This document shows, piece by piece, positions 54,152 to 64,000 of a stretch of 64,000 nt of DNA. Both the position numbers and the translations under genes were made by a program. Source of the stretch: Clavaria fumosa (Eukaryota > Basidiomycota > Agaricomycetes > Agaricales > Clavariaceae); assembly GCA_951802425.1 (NCBI GenBank), contig OX637799.1, positions 3,286,001 through 3,350,000 on the forward strand. Direction: 5' to 3'. Under the pieces are notes generated by a model, which did no database searches, was not told where the DNA came from, and worked only from the letters and a program-made list of their open reading frames with translations. The stretch's first letter is position 1; each line of letters begins with the position of its first letter.

Positions 54152-54676
54152 AACATGCTTTACAAGTCAGAGGCCGATAAAAGCAATCACGACATCAAAA
54201 CTTGAATTCTGTCTTGTGGCAGCCTTGGCAAGTGGTTGACGGGGATGGAGCTTCCAATCCCAAGATTTCCTCAGCGTAGATTGATCGTAGCGACAACCAT
54301 TCCTCCAGAAACACATTCTGGGCCTGAAATTATGTCAGTGGCTACACATTATGAAGGAAGCATCAACCCATACTTTTCCTTGTTTTCACTTCCTTGACCT
54401 CTCTACACGAATAACAGGGACAGAGCCAGGATCCACAGATGCCTCAAAGCGAAGCACTGGAGCTGGTGCAATATTGGAGGAAAAGAAGCCACTGGCAGAG
54501 GGCTCAAATTCTTCAGACAAGAGTTTGTTCGGGGAGGCGGTGTGGGATCGAGAGGAAGTCGATTTACGAACATCGTGAGCTCGTATAAATGACTTTCGGA
54601 GTCGCTTGTTATAAACTGGAACAAACTCAACCTCCTGAGCATTTTCTTTTCGTTTTGAACCAGGCAGTCCAGCCAT
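54152..54676 (-). pseudogene. KDZ2 transposase, N-terminal fragment
   Basis: It begins at ATG 54676 with a basic region (GSKRKENAQEVEF, NKRLRKSF, SRSHTASPN) and continues to EEWLSLRSIYAEEIL and the cysteine cluster CQGCHKTEFKF, a stop, then CRDCFYRPLTCKAC. The stop (near 54203) sits where an Arg codon is expected, again TGA. The Cys cluster continues across element 5 at 48250. An intron probably separates the first two blocks. Confidence 0.7.
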
Positions 54677-54785
54677 AAGTAGAGACAGAGAAAGAAGTAC
54701 AAGTCAAGTGTGTGGTATTTGAAAGAACAAAGAACCTTCCCTTATGATGCCTTCGCTTCATAACCAAGATACAACTGTCCTAGAC

Positions 54786-55773
54786 TCATGTGTGATGAAA
54801 ATGATGAGACAGCGCAACAGAAAGAAGGAACGACAGTGTGATTAAAAGGAGCGGGTCTGTGTTCACCCAGGGCCAGAAGCCGTTGCGCAGCGCAGACAGG
54901 ACTGATTTGACAAATTGTTGGTTTGGGTGATCAGTAAGGAGGCGTTTGAAGGCGTCAACTTTGAGAGGAGTTATGATTTGGAACAATTCCGGGTGAGCTT
55001 GGACAGTTTCCCATCCATTCCCAACGTTGAATTCACTCTCGGGAGGTGATGGTACCGGTTCTGCGAAGAGTGAGTGCCTGGCTGTAACCCCAATCATCTC
55101 ATCGTCATCTCTCCAGAGAAACTCTCTCAAGTAGCAAGGACGCTTCGCTTTAGCTTCAAGTTCCTCCTTCGACTTCTCTTTGCAGTCCCCTTTCCTGTGA
55201 TGTCCCCCACAGTGGGTGCAGACATGTTTGAACCTGCAGTCCGTAGTAGACAAGCTCCGTCTCACTTCGCTGATGCGGCTAGCAACACTCCCGCCGACCC
55301 ACCCAATATCACAACACTTGGTGAGGGCCCACAAACGACAACCCAAACACTGTGTCGAAGCTCAATGTCCCCGACATGTTCAACAGTTTGAGTCTCGTCA
55401 CAAGTTGCATAGGCTCCTGAGAGCACAATGTCAAGGTTGACCGCTTTGCCCAAGAGGACGTTCGTCCACTCTGAATCTGGGAACCGAGGGACTCCTGGTG
55501 TTGTGGAGAGGTGAAGTTTGGCGTTTTTGATGTCAGCAGTGAAGTTAATGATGAGTCGGCAAGTGAGTTCAAGACTTGTGCTGAGTTGATTCGAAGCAAG
55601 TTTCACCTGCTGTGCTCAGGGATAGAACTCTTCGTCAACGGGCTGCTTTCGAAGCAACCGGTCTCCCAATTCAGGTGAGTTGCTCTGTCGCCATTTGTCT
55701 CTTGCTCCGCGGGTCTCGCCCTGCTCGCCGAGTTGATCCTCTCCAGGTTCGAGATCCTGTCCATCAGGGTCTT
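54786..55773 (-). pseudogene. RT-type retroelement remnant, right of KDZ2 (3' part)
   Basis: The minus strand carries WTNVLLGKAVNLDIVLSGAY, then a Cys/His motif (CTHCGGHHRKGDC), then ITPLKVDAFKRLLTDHPNQ and LRNGFWPW. I recall this order from agaricomycete DIRS-like or tyrosine-recombinase retroelements, where it precedes the RT. The assignment to that class is tentative. The segment between the first two blocks is shortened and frameshifted. It continues upstream at 62756-63053 beyond element 6. Confidence 0.5.
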
Positions 55774-56363
55774 TGTTATGACTCTTGTTACTGGGGGTCC
55801 TAGGCAGGCTAGCTGAGTAGGAGGACAAGAGGGGTGGTATTCCAAATAACAAGTCTGGGGAATACATGTCATCTAATTACTTACTTATATACTCGAGTAG
55901 GAGTACAAGGTAATGATAGTAGTGTAGGGATTTGAGCGAGAGAGGTAACGATGGTCGTGCGTAGGGAGGGAATGAAGGTATCAAGGGAACGGTCACGTGG
56001 TAGCGGTGATGACGAGAAGAGAAGTGACAGTTGGCAGGGAGATGGCGCACCAGCGGGAGGGAGGACAAGAGCACCACAGGGATGGAACAACAGTAATGGA
56101 CAAGGGAACAAGGAAGTACCTGGATCCAGTCTAGCTTTGATGGTGCCAGGGTGACAGGCGTCATGGCGTGACAGGATAACGACATCCCACATTGACGTTC
56201 CATCATGAAAATGGGCCGTTTCCTCAGTAGAGATCATGTGGTTAGTAGTCAGGTGATTGGGCGCTTACCAGTCATGTGATCGTAGGTTAGTGAGTCACAT
56301 GTCCAGGATCCAGGCGCGTCTCGTGACATGAGCGCAGTGGTCACCTGACTACACACCATAACA
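55774..56363 (-). repeat. 3' LTR of element 6 (590 bp)
   Basis: Plus strand TGTTATGACTCTTG to CACCATAACA. The sense polypurine tract GAGGAGAGGATTA adjoins it at 56364-56376. Confidence 0.92.
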
Positions 56364-56374
56364 TAATCCTCTCC

Positions 56375-59300
56375 TCAAGATTGCACTTTCTGAGCAATCT
56401 CGAAGTCCTGTATCGCATCCGGGGTGTCCTTGAGGTTCTTGACAGGCTCCCAAGTATTGTCTTCCAGGGGGTAACCTGTCCACCATACCAGGTATTGTAC
56501 CTGTCTTCCTCGTTTCCATTTCACCCTAACAAATTCCACTTTGTACTGTGGTTCCCCATTGACTTCCATGCTCTCAGGTCGCTGTGGGTGATCGGGACCG
56601 GGAGTAGCGAGAGTAAGGAGAGATTCGTGGAATATGGGGTGTATGCGCCAGTGTCGCGGTAGTTCGAGCTCGTAGGCAGCGGCGCCTCACTTTTTGACGA
56701 CTCTGAAGGGTCCCACTCTCCTCGGCATCAGCTTCTTCCATAGGTCTTCCAGCACCAGATTATGGCTCTCCAACCAGACCAAGGTTCCTTCCTTCCAGTC
56801 TGTCGTGTAGCCGCCTCGCCTTTCCATCGCTTGGTTAGACTGTTCTACTAACCCCTTCATCTTCTCTCGCATCTCGTAGGCTTTCTTCAGAAAGTTGTCT
56901 GCAGCAGGATTACTTGACTCGCTGAGGCGCAGATCAGGGAGGGCGATGGGGTGTCGAGCATAGTCCAGTAGGAATGGTGTAATGTCGGAATTTCCATAGG
57001 CGTGGTTATTGAGGGCGAACTCGCTGATCAGGAGCCAAGAGGCCCAGTCCTCAGGAGTTTTGCTACAGACATGCTTCAGTAGCATAAATACCTCCTGGTT
57101 GGCTCGTTCGGTGAGTCCGTCAGTCTGCGGGTGATAGGCAGTGCTCAGGTTGGTCTTTACTCCCAGCCATCCATACACATTCTTCAGGAACTTCACCACG
57201 AAATTCAAGCCTCGGTCACTTGTTACTTTGGAGGGTAGTCTGTGGCTGGCATACATGCGTCGAAGGAATATACGTGCCGCTCCTTCGCTGGTGAGGTCCA
57301 TACTGATCAGCTCCAGCAGCGAAGATCGGGTAGCTCGGTCACGGATCACTAATATTCCATCGTAGCCTTCCAAGGGGTTCAGCAGGCCGACAATATCCCA
57401 ACTTATTTCGTCCCAAGGTTGGATGGGGGCAGGGAAGGGGTGGAGGGCAGGTTTGTTACCTCCACGGTTGATTTTGTTTCGCTGGCAGTGCCAACACTGT
57501 TGGACTCGGGTGCATATGTCGTTGTCAAGTCCGGGCCAATCGAAGTTTCGCCTAACATTCTCACTAGTTTTCTGCATACCTGGGTGTCCAGCAGAAGGTG
57601 CGTCGTGGTGGAGGATCAACACATCGTCAACTAGGTTAGGGGGGACCCAGATCTTGTTTCGGTAATACTTCAGGCCATCAGATTCTTCTATGATGGCGGG
57701 TCCATGGGTTGTAGCGGTCTGGGCGGTCTTGATACGGTCCAGAAGGCTCAGTTTGGTCGTGGAATTGAAGAACGTGTCGGGGAGTAGCGAAGCGATGACC
57801 GGGGTCGTAGCATCGTCGTGGTCGGGGCGCCGGGACAGGGCGTCAGTGGCGGTGTTGGTTTTTCCTGGGCGATGTTTGATCATGAAATTATAGAGGGTAA
57901 GGAGGGCTCTCCATCGGTTCTGTCGTCCGTTGAGGGGGTTGGGCTTTCGGAAGTATGCTAGGTTAGCGTGGTCGGTCCAGATCTCAAATGGTTCCTTGGT
58001 GGCGATGAGATATTGCAGCCAAGTTTCAAGGGCTCGGATAATGGCAAGGAGCTCCTTGTCGTAAGTATTGTAGTTTTTCTCCGCGTCTTTAAGGGCTTTT
58101 GAAAAACAATCGATTATTGCCCAAGTCCCATCCTCCTGTTGTTGGTAGAGGATCGCTCCTATCACAACGTTGGATGCTGTAAGGATGATATGTTGTTTAA
58201 ACAAGGAAACTTAACAGATATTGACTATCCGGATATTTTGGCATCCAAGATAATTACGCCCGACATGATCTGATAACGATCCGATACTGTCCGACAACAT
58301 CCAGAACATCCAGAACATCCGATAAATATCCGACATCGGACTCTCTGGTCTCTAATTCCCTGTGATGATCACAATCCACAGGTCACACACACCGCCTATG
58401 CCTTTCCATTTCATCACTCCAGCATGGTCAGCGCTCAACGCACTCACTATTCCATTCCCATTCCTGTATTTCATATACCATGCTGTAAATTTCATATTTT
58501 GATCCCTTTCAAGTATCCATTCATTGATACATTTCAGACCCTTTGCACTGCCTTGCCCTTTGTTCCTAGTACTCCTTTGCTGTACCACCTACACTCTCCT
58601 TCAGTTTACGAGTGATCCGGACATGTGCTAGTCATCAGATATTCCTTCCCTCCGAACCGCATGACTCCTTTACAAATTAAAAACCCCTATATGACCCCTT
58701 GTACGATATTGCACTGCCTTCTATAGCTTCCGGAGATTTCCATAGAATCAGGTATGCTGTACTTAGAAAAATGTACTTAAGTATGTACCGGACTATACGG
58801 AAATCCAGCTTTTTGAATGCCCACATTGTGCTGTGATCCTTAGCAAGCTCACCCTTCGTCGTACCCATTGATTCGCTGGCCTTCGTCGTCGCCGGCCCCT
58901 CGAACCTTCGATCCGAACATCGGACTCTACCAGATCTGATACCAGATACTCCGGATAATGTATACTTTCATTTTCTAAACCTCTTACACTCAACCTCTGC
59001 ATCCTCCAAGGTTTTGTCTAGTGTCTCTGTCATGTAATAAGACCCCCTGAAGAACCCGGCCATGAACATCTATTTGCAGCCAACACCTGTACAGCCTACT
59101 ACAACGCGTCTGTTTCTATTTTCCAGTTCCCATTGTCCTTGGGTACCATGGTGCGCTGTCCGTTGAGTAAGGCCTGGATAAGTCATCTGAAGGCCTGTTC
59201 CTCGTCTCCATCCCACTGCCATTCCTTATTACCAGTAAGCTGGTGGAGTGGGATGGCGATCGTGGCGAAATCTGGGATGTGCCTCCTGAAATAATTAAGG

Positions 59301-60340
59301 AATCCCAGGAATTTTTGGATGTCGATGAAAGCCTTCTTCCACTCATCACCTTCACGAATCCGGATGTTGTTTAAGCCTCGGACGACGTCCATCACAGTGT
59401 AGAGGGTCTTCCCTTTAAGGGCATCCAGGATATCTCGGATCAGAGGGAGTGGGTGCGCATCCTTCTTTGTTACAGCATTGAGTTTGCGGTAGTCGATAAT
59501 AGGCTGTAATTTCTTTCCTTCTTGTTTGAAGAACAGGGGTGCGGCCCATGGGGAGTTCGAGGGTCGAATCCGTCCACTCTCTAAGTTCTCCTCGATCCAT
59601 GTCTTGAGTTCTGGATAGTATGCTCGTGGTACCGAATAGATTTTTGATCACTTCGGTACAGCGTCGTTCTGAGTTTCGATGGCATGGTCAATAGCTCCTC
59701 GTGAGGGTGGCAGTTTCGAGAATGCTGACATAGAAAATATGTCCGGGAACTCTTCGGGGTAGGGTGGAACCGGCGCTTCAGTGAAGTTTCCTTGAGCCAA
59801 CGTTGTTACCGTTGGGATGGCAGTGATTTTCTTCGGTGGTGGACAGATGATTGTCCGCTTGGCCCAATCAATTTTGGGGTTATTCTTCTGGAGCCAGTCG
59901 TCGCCAAGATAGAGGTGCGGAGGGTGGAACTGGCCGACTAGCAGAGTGACGTTTTGACAGAAGCTTTGTCCAATGCCGATGGTCAAGCTCGCCGTCTGTG
60001 TGATCATTCCTATGGCATTGGAGGATCCATCAGCGTTAATCGAGTATAAAGGCTGGGGGAGGTTGCTTAGTTTCAGCCCCAGGCTTTGAGCGTATTTCTT
60101 GTCGATGGCGGAAGCAGAACATCCAGAGTCCACTAGGGCGTATCTGAGCTTTTGTCTCCCATTGCTGGGGTTCTCCATAACTACTGGTATTTCCATACAA
60201 GGCTTTTCGGGATTTACCTTGACTTTCTCTCTCCTCAGGTTCAGTCTAGAGGGCAGAGAAGGGGTCACCAGGACCTGTTTATTCATGGCGGGGACATGGG
60301 GGGGTACATAACTTTTCCTCGGCGAAGAAGCTGAACTCAT
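56375..60340 (-). pseudogene. pol of element 6
   Basis: The start ATG at 60340 overlaps the gag stop as ATGA. Protease (YALVDSGCSASAID) and the first RT part (LQPIIDYRKLNAVT) are present. Near 59330 the text jumps from GDEWKKAF to IDIQKFLGFLNYF, so the middle of RT with the YxDD motif is deleted. RNase H is cut by an insertion (58177-59103) at the codons for TDASN. Integrase (GHPGMQK, CWHCQRNK, SWDIVG, TSDRGLNF, LTERANQEVF) and chromodomain (YLVWWTGYPLEDNTWEP) follow. In-frame TGA codons lie near 59648 and 56687. Confidence 0.88.
58177..59103. mobile_element. 927-bp insertion in element 6, probable solo LTR
   Basis: It begins TGTAAGGATGATATG and ends GCCTACTACA on the plus strand, so it has TG...CA ends. 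The flanking GATGC and ACGCG fit a 4-bp duplication of GCGT on the sense strand with one CpG transition. No coding frame is convincing. It contains repeats of ACATCCAGA and CCGA motifs around 58290-58335. The family is unknown. Confidence 0.55.
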
Positions 60341-61251
60341 TCTTTGCTGGTAGCAAAATCTGCTATTTCCTTTTCTCTGACTGCAACCAAGTCTCTCAGC
60401 CTTGCGATCTCGGCCTGCGCCTGTTCCAACTGGTCGCTCGGAGTCTCCCCAGGTGTTTCGCGTGTCGGGGTAATCGGAGCAGGGAGGGTGATTACTCCTC
60501 GGACCTGCTGGGTCTGGCGTGTAGGGGGCAGCGGGCAGTTCTTGGAGATGTGGCCAAAGCCATGACAGTTATAGCATTGGACCTTGGTGGGTTTTGGGTG
60601 GGAACGATCGACGATCATAGTGTCGGGGTTCTTGGCTGGCGTGACGGCGGGTGGGAGTCGGGTCTGGCTCGTGGTCGCACGCGGAGGGGGAGCGGGGGCA
60701 CGGGCCTTTCGGAGCGACTTGAATTCTTGCCAGAGGTCGTCCATTCGGATTGCCTTGTTTCTCCAGCCGACATAGGTGGCAGGGAGGGTGTCAGAATTGT
60801 AGATTTTCTTGACAAGGGGCTGATTAAGCCCGTTCTTGAGGTACTTGATAAGGACTGACTCATGGTGGGTGATGCTGAGGTGCGCCATGCGGTAAAGTCG
60901 GTCAAACTCGGTGAAGAATTCTCGGGCAGTCTTGCCGCTCTGTCGAAGTTTCTGGAGGTTGGCGAGGGCCCGAGTTTCATTGGCCGTGTCAAGGAACTTG
61001 TCATCTAAATCGTTTACGAAGTTAGCCTAACTTCCTGTGGTTTCCATCTCGATTATTTGGTCGACTCGGGCATTAGCCCATTCTTCGGCATAGTCCAGGC
61101 ACATCTTGTTGAGAACAAAGTAAATTTTCTTCGCATCTGTCTCATACCTCTCATGTTCGGAGGCAAAGAGGAGGGTGAATTGTCATTTGAATGTCTGGTA
61201 GCCAGTCTGGTCTCCATTATAATCCTTTACCATGATCCCGCTACTCGACAT
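60337..61251 (-). pseudogene. gag of element 6
   Basis: From ATG 61251 (MSSSGIMVKDYNGDQ) it is one frame of 305 codons with two internal stops, TGA after YQTFK and TAG after TTGS. In related Gags both positions suit Trp. The capsid region includes LANLQKLRQSGKTAREFFTE, and the knuckle is CYNCHGFGHISKNC. A coiled coil ends the protein (QLEQAQAEIARLRDL). Confidence 0.85.
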
Positions 61252-62092
61252 TGGAGTCGAGGTCGTACGGCTGGATTGATGAGACGTCTGAGGGGACAGG
61301 GGATGAGACATCATTGGAGTTAGACAATGGGTTGAGAGGCTCGGGCTGTGGTATGTGGACGGTGGCTCGGTATCTGGCGGCGAGTTCCCTAGCTGCCAGG
61401 AGATTGGGGATGTTGGTCAGGGTGACTGGGGAGACAGGAACGTTAACGGGGATCCGGGAGCGTCTGCTAGGAATGGTGGGATAGGGCTGAGCGGTACGAG
61501 GCTTCCAGTCCATGACAGATCTGGTGGCGGTATCAATGAGGAGCTCCGCTCGATGTCCAATGACGGAGATGAAGCGCTGGCTGGGTTGGGTCTGCGTGCA
61601 CTTGTTGGCGAAAGTGCGGGTGGAGGGTACGGGCGAGGCAGGGCGCGGAGACAGTGAGGCTTCGGTGGAAGCAGGGGTCGGGATATTGTCGATTTCTTCG
61701 ATATTGAGGCCTTCTAAGACCTCGGTGATATCTTCCTGTTGTTGTGCGATCCAGAGATCGGTTAGTCGCTTGTGCAATCCTTCTACGAATTCGACCTCGC
61801 TGTAGGTCTCGAATAAGCGCTGTACACAGAGGGTTTTGGAGGTAAGTAGTCCAGTAGGGATAAACTGCCTCTCAACAGAATGGTAAACGACACTCTTCGG
61901 GTACTTCCGGTACTCAGGAGTGGGGGGACGTGTAACTGCGGTCGGGGTTCGCCTGTCGATGTGTCGCAGGCGGTTTCGTCGCCAAGTCTCTCGGATTTCG
62001 ATTAGTCCTGGAGGCGGTGGCAGGTGCAAGGCGTATTGGCGTGTGTGGTACACTTGGTCGGTGGGGTCGTTCGTACAGGTCGTGAGGATCAT
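61241..62092 (-). CDS. Leading ORF before gag in element 6, unknown
   Basis: 283 codons, intact. It begins 68 nt after the 5' LTR, and its last 11 nt overlap the gag ATG in another frame. The product has no motif I recognise. Pro-rich stretches flank a middle part (LCVQRLFETYSEVEFVEGL, DLWIAQQQEDITEVLEGL) likely to be helical, and the end is Ser/Pro-rich. That it is open while gag and pol are broken may be chance or recent constraint. Elements 4 and 5 lack it. Confidence 0.6.
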   Translation of the reverse strand: MILTTCTNDPTDQVYHTRQYALHLPPPPGLIEIRETWRRNRLRHIDRRTPTAVTRPPTPEYRKYPKSVVYHSVERQFIPTGLLTSKTLCVQRLFETYSEVEFVEGLHKRLTDLWIAQQQEDITEVLEGLNIEEIDNIPTPASTEASLSPRPASPVPSTRTFANKCTQTQPSQRFISVIGHRAELLIDTATRSVMDWKPRTAQPYPTIPSRRSRIPVNVPVSPVTLTNIPNLLAARELAARYRATVHIPQPEPLNPLSNSNDVSSPVPSDVSSIQPYDLDSNVE

Positions 62093-62145
62093 GGGGGAAG
62101 CCAGGGTGAGAAGAGAACCAGGTCCGAAGGGGAGGTGGTTATGGG

Positions 62146-62158
62146 CAGACTTGTTATT
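62146..62158 (-). other. Self-priming primer-binding site, element 6
   Basis: Sense AATAACAAGTCTG, one base from the 5' LTR, is complementary over 13 nt to the LTR site 62231-62243. That site begins 34 nt after TATATAAG (62270-62277). Confidence 0.8.
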
Positions 62159-62159
62159 A

Positions 62160-62750
62160 TGTTATGACTCTCGTTACCAGGGGTCCTAGGCAGGCTAGCT
62201 GAGTAGGAGGACAAGAGGGGTGGTATTCCAAATAACAAGTCTGGGGAATACATGTCATCTAATTACTTACTTATATACTCAAGTAGGAGTACAAGGTAAT
62301 GATAGTAGTGTAGGGATTTGAGTGAGAGAGGTAATGACGGTCGTGCGTAGGGAGGGAATGAAGGTATCAAGGGAACGGTCACGTGGTAGCGGTGACGACG
62401 AGAAGAGAAGCAACAGTTGGCAGGGAGATGGGGCACCGGTGGGAGGGAGGACAAGAGCGCCATAGGGATGGGACAATGGTAATGGACAAGGGAACAAGGA
62501 AGTACCTGGATCCAGTCTAGCTTTGATGGTGCCAGGGTGACAGGCGTCATGGCATGACAGGATAATGACATCCTGCATTGACATTCCACCATGAAAATGG
62601 GCCATTTCCTCAGTAGAGATCATGTGGTTAGTAGTCAGGTGATTGGGCGCTTACCAGTCATGTGATCGTAGGTTAGTGAGTCACATGTCCGGGATCCCAG
62701 GCGCATCTCGTGACATGAGTGTGGTGGTCACCTGACTACGCACCATAACA
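62160..62750 (-). repeat. 5' LTR of element 6 (591 bp)
   Basis: Plus strand TGTTATGACTCTCG to CACCATAACA. TATA at 62270-62277. Confidence 0.92.
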
Positions 62751-62755
62751 GTCTT

Positions 62756-63053
62756 CCACATCTTCGCCACTCTCCGCAGCTGCGGGGAGAATTCTCCCAT
62801 GCTCCTCAAGTGAGTCGAGATATACTTCATATGCTGAGTTGACCTGTTCTTCCAATGCAACAGGTCCTGTTTCCCATAATACATTGAAGATCTGTGTCAC
62901 TGCCGCTCCCTTGGTGATTCTCCCATCTCGAAAGCACTTGACGATTTCGTCACATCGCACGTTTGTTGATGGGGTGCTTGGTAAGTCTGAGGCAGACACA
63001 GTTCTAGACGTTGGAGGAGGGTTGGTTCCGACTGCATCTGAGGTTGAGGTCAT
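62756..63053 (-). pseudogene. RT-type retroelement remnant, 5' part
   Basis: It starts near 63053 with a Ser/Thr-rich lead, then CDEIVKCFRDGRITKGAAVT and VNSAYEVYLDSLEEHGR, and runs into GEDVED at the element 6 junction. It resumes in frame at 55773 (PDGQDLEPGEDQLG). The helix pattern resembles the N-terminus of agaricomycete retroelement ORFs. Confidence 0.5.
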
Positions 63054-63355
63054 GTAAACTGATCGAGGATGAATTTCTCAATAAAGTGCTCGCGATATGT
63101 ATGTGCTGCAATATGTGTGTGCTGCAATGCATGTGTGCTAACGGAATGAGGAGGCTCAGTAACACTACCGGCTACTGGAGATGAAGGAGGCGCACCTGGT
63201 GAGCAAGAGGAGAGGCTAGAGAGCCTTTCCCTTCGCTGCTCACCAGGGTAGGGCCAGCGGGGGTAAAGTCTCGGCTGAGACGTTTGCCGCAGCGAGCGGG
63301 ATACAGATAGTCCGGGCGCAGGTGAACTGAGTGTTTCGCCCAGCGTGGACAATGG

Positions 63356-63432
63356 GAGCCTCGCCCAGCTCGGGCATGCGGAGGCGTAGTCGATGTGTGC
63401 TGAGCCTCGCCCAGCGCGGGCATGCGGAGGCG
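63356..63432 (+). repeat. Direct repeat of about 31 bp
   Basis: GAGCCTCGCCCAGC...GGAGGCG occurs at 63356-63386 and 63402-63432 with one difference. The surrounding 63054-63639 has no gene I can support. Confidence 0.6.
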
Positions 63433-63639
63433 AAGCGACGCTTGTCGCTGTGTGGGCTACCAGTGTCGTGCGTGCGAATGGTATTGCCGTGCGTGATTGA
63501 ACTACTGTACACAAACTTTAAATACGACACATGATTGTGGTTCATAACACAAGCTGGCTCTCTCGAAATTCTGAAATGCTTTGGAATCAACACATATTTA
63601 CCTATTCTCATCTATCCTATTCTCATCTATGAGATATAT

Positions 63640-64000
63640 CTATGAGATATAGTCAGATCTCTTTGGCCATGCAGGCCTCGGAAAATCCAGTCTGTCATGG
63701 ACAGTGTCCTTGATGAAATGAGCAATGCATACCCTGTCCCCTTCCCATTGACAAACTTCATGGAAGAAAACCTTCCCACAGAGGGAGACCATTGTCCCAG
63801 GAGGATATGAGAGGGAAACTCCTAACTCTTGAACATCAAAAGTGGTTCCATGGTGTGCCCCAGCACTGAGAAGGAGGTCAAAGTGCGTTGGACAACCACC
63901 TTCATCCCTGTGACGAGGAGTCACCTGATTCACGATCACCTGCATTGCAGTGTATACCGATGGCCATAACTCGACATTTTGATACTTTTGAGCCATTTCG
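63640..64000 (-). CDS. TET/JBP-family dioxygenase, C-terminal part (runs off the edge)
   Basis: At least 118 codons on the minus strand, open to the window end and stopping at 63640. The text has the double-stranded beta-helix signature of fungal TET/JBP 2-oxoglutarate and Fe(II) enzymes, which oxidise 5-methylcytosine. VNQVTPRHRDEGGCPTHFD holds the HxD iron ligands. SLCGKVFFHEV gives the distal His, and GDRVCIAHFIKDTVHDRL gives the Arg that binds 2-oxoglutarate. All four residues are present, so this part is not visibly broken. Such genes are expanded in agaricomycetes and often linked to KDZ transposons. Confidence 0.75.
   Translation of the reverse strand, partial: EMAQKYQNVELWPSVYTAMQVIVNQVTPRHRDEGGCPTHFDLLLSAGAHHGTTFDVQELGVSLSYPPGTMVSLCGKVFFHEVCQWEGDRVCIAHFIKDTVHDRLDFPRPAWPKRSDYIS

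Larger units (their letters stand above)
55774..62750 (-). mobile_element. Element 6: degenerate Ty3 chromovirus with three reading frames
   Basis: LTRs 55774-56363 and 62160-62750, flanked by GTCTT (55769-55773, 62751-62755). It encodes an extra leading ORF, gag and pol. Pol lacks the RT active-site segment and carries a 927-bp insertion, so the copy is dead. Confidence 0.93.

Noticed and set aside
63050..63514. Minus-strand frame of 154 codons near the right edge
   Set aside because: Composition is driven by a direct repeat and CA-rich text. No domain is visible, and the overlapping frames are equally long.

Overview
This window is a stack of nested transposable elements from a fungus, most likely an agaricomycete basidiomycete. 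Support for that: chromodomain-bearing Ty3/gypsy retrotransposons, two KDZ-superfamily DNA transposons whose transposase genes carry CxC2-like cysteine clusters, spliceosomal introns of about 43-56 bp, and a fungal TET/JBP-type dioxygenase at the right edge. No ordinary host housekeeping gene is visible.

Layout. 1-3386 is the right part of a plus-strand Ty3 element (copy 1). It sits in a minus-strand Ty3 element of another family (element A, 3387-20503, 5' LTR on the right). An 11.3-kb KDZ transposon (KDZ1, 6959-18289) has jumped into the protease region of element A. KDZ1 has 122-bp terminal inverted repeats, two inverted subterminal arrays of about 30 units of 73-75 bp, and two divergent intron-containing genes. 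20504-22459 is mostly non-coding, with one zinc-knuckle exon. From 22460 to 54676 the substrate is a decayed second KDZ transposase gene (KDZ2, minus strand), opened by three LTR retrotransposons: copy 2 (22630-37168, itself holding a solo LTR and the young element 4), copy 3 (37524-45719) and element 5 (48256-54151). Next comes a remnant of an RT-type retroelement (54786-55773 and 62756-63053), split by Ty3 element 6 (55774-62750), which holds a 927-bp insertion. The right edge carries the C-terminal part of a TET/JBP gene.

Five complete insertions have matching 5-bp target duplications (CCAAG, CGAGC, CCAGC, AACAT, GTCTT). Removing the inserts restores continuous reading in the interrupted genes, which gives a reliable insertion order. 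Element 4 is youngest: its LTRs differ at one position.

How the parts work. Each retroelement encodes Gag (CCHC knuckle) and Pol in the order protease, reverse transcriptase, RNase H, integrase, chromodomain. Pol is reached by a -1 slippery site in two families and by stop/start overlap in the other two. No family has a tRNA-type primer site starting TGG. In all four, the bases after the 5' LTR are complementary over 10-13 nt to a site 32-43 nt downstream of a TATA box in the LTR, the arrangement expected for Tf1/sushi-type self-priming. Copies 1-3 also carry, between pol and the 3' LTR and on the opposite strand, a cargo gene with a Zn(2)Cys(6) binuclear cluster and coiled coils. Recurrent CGA-to-TGA stops and CpG-biased LTR differences suggest cytosine methylation and deamination.
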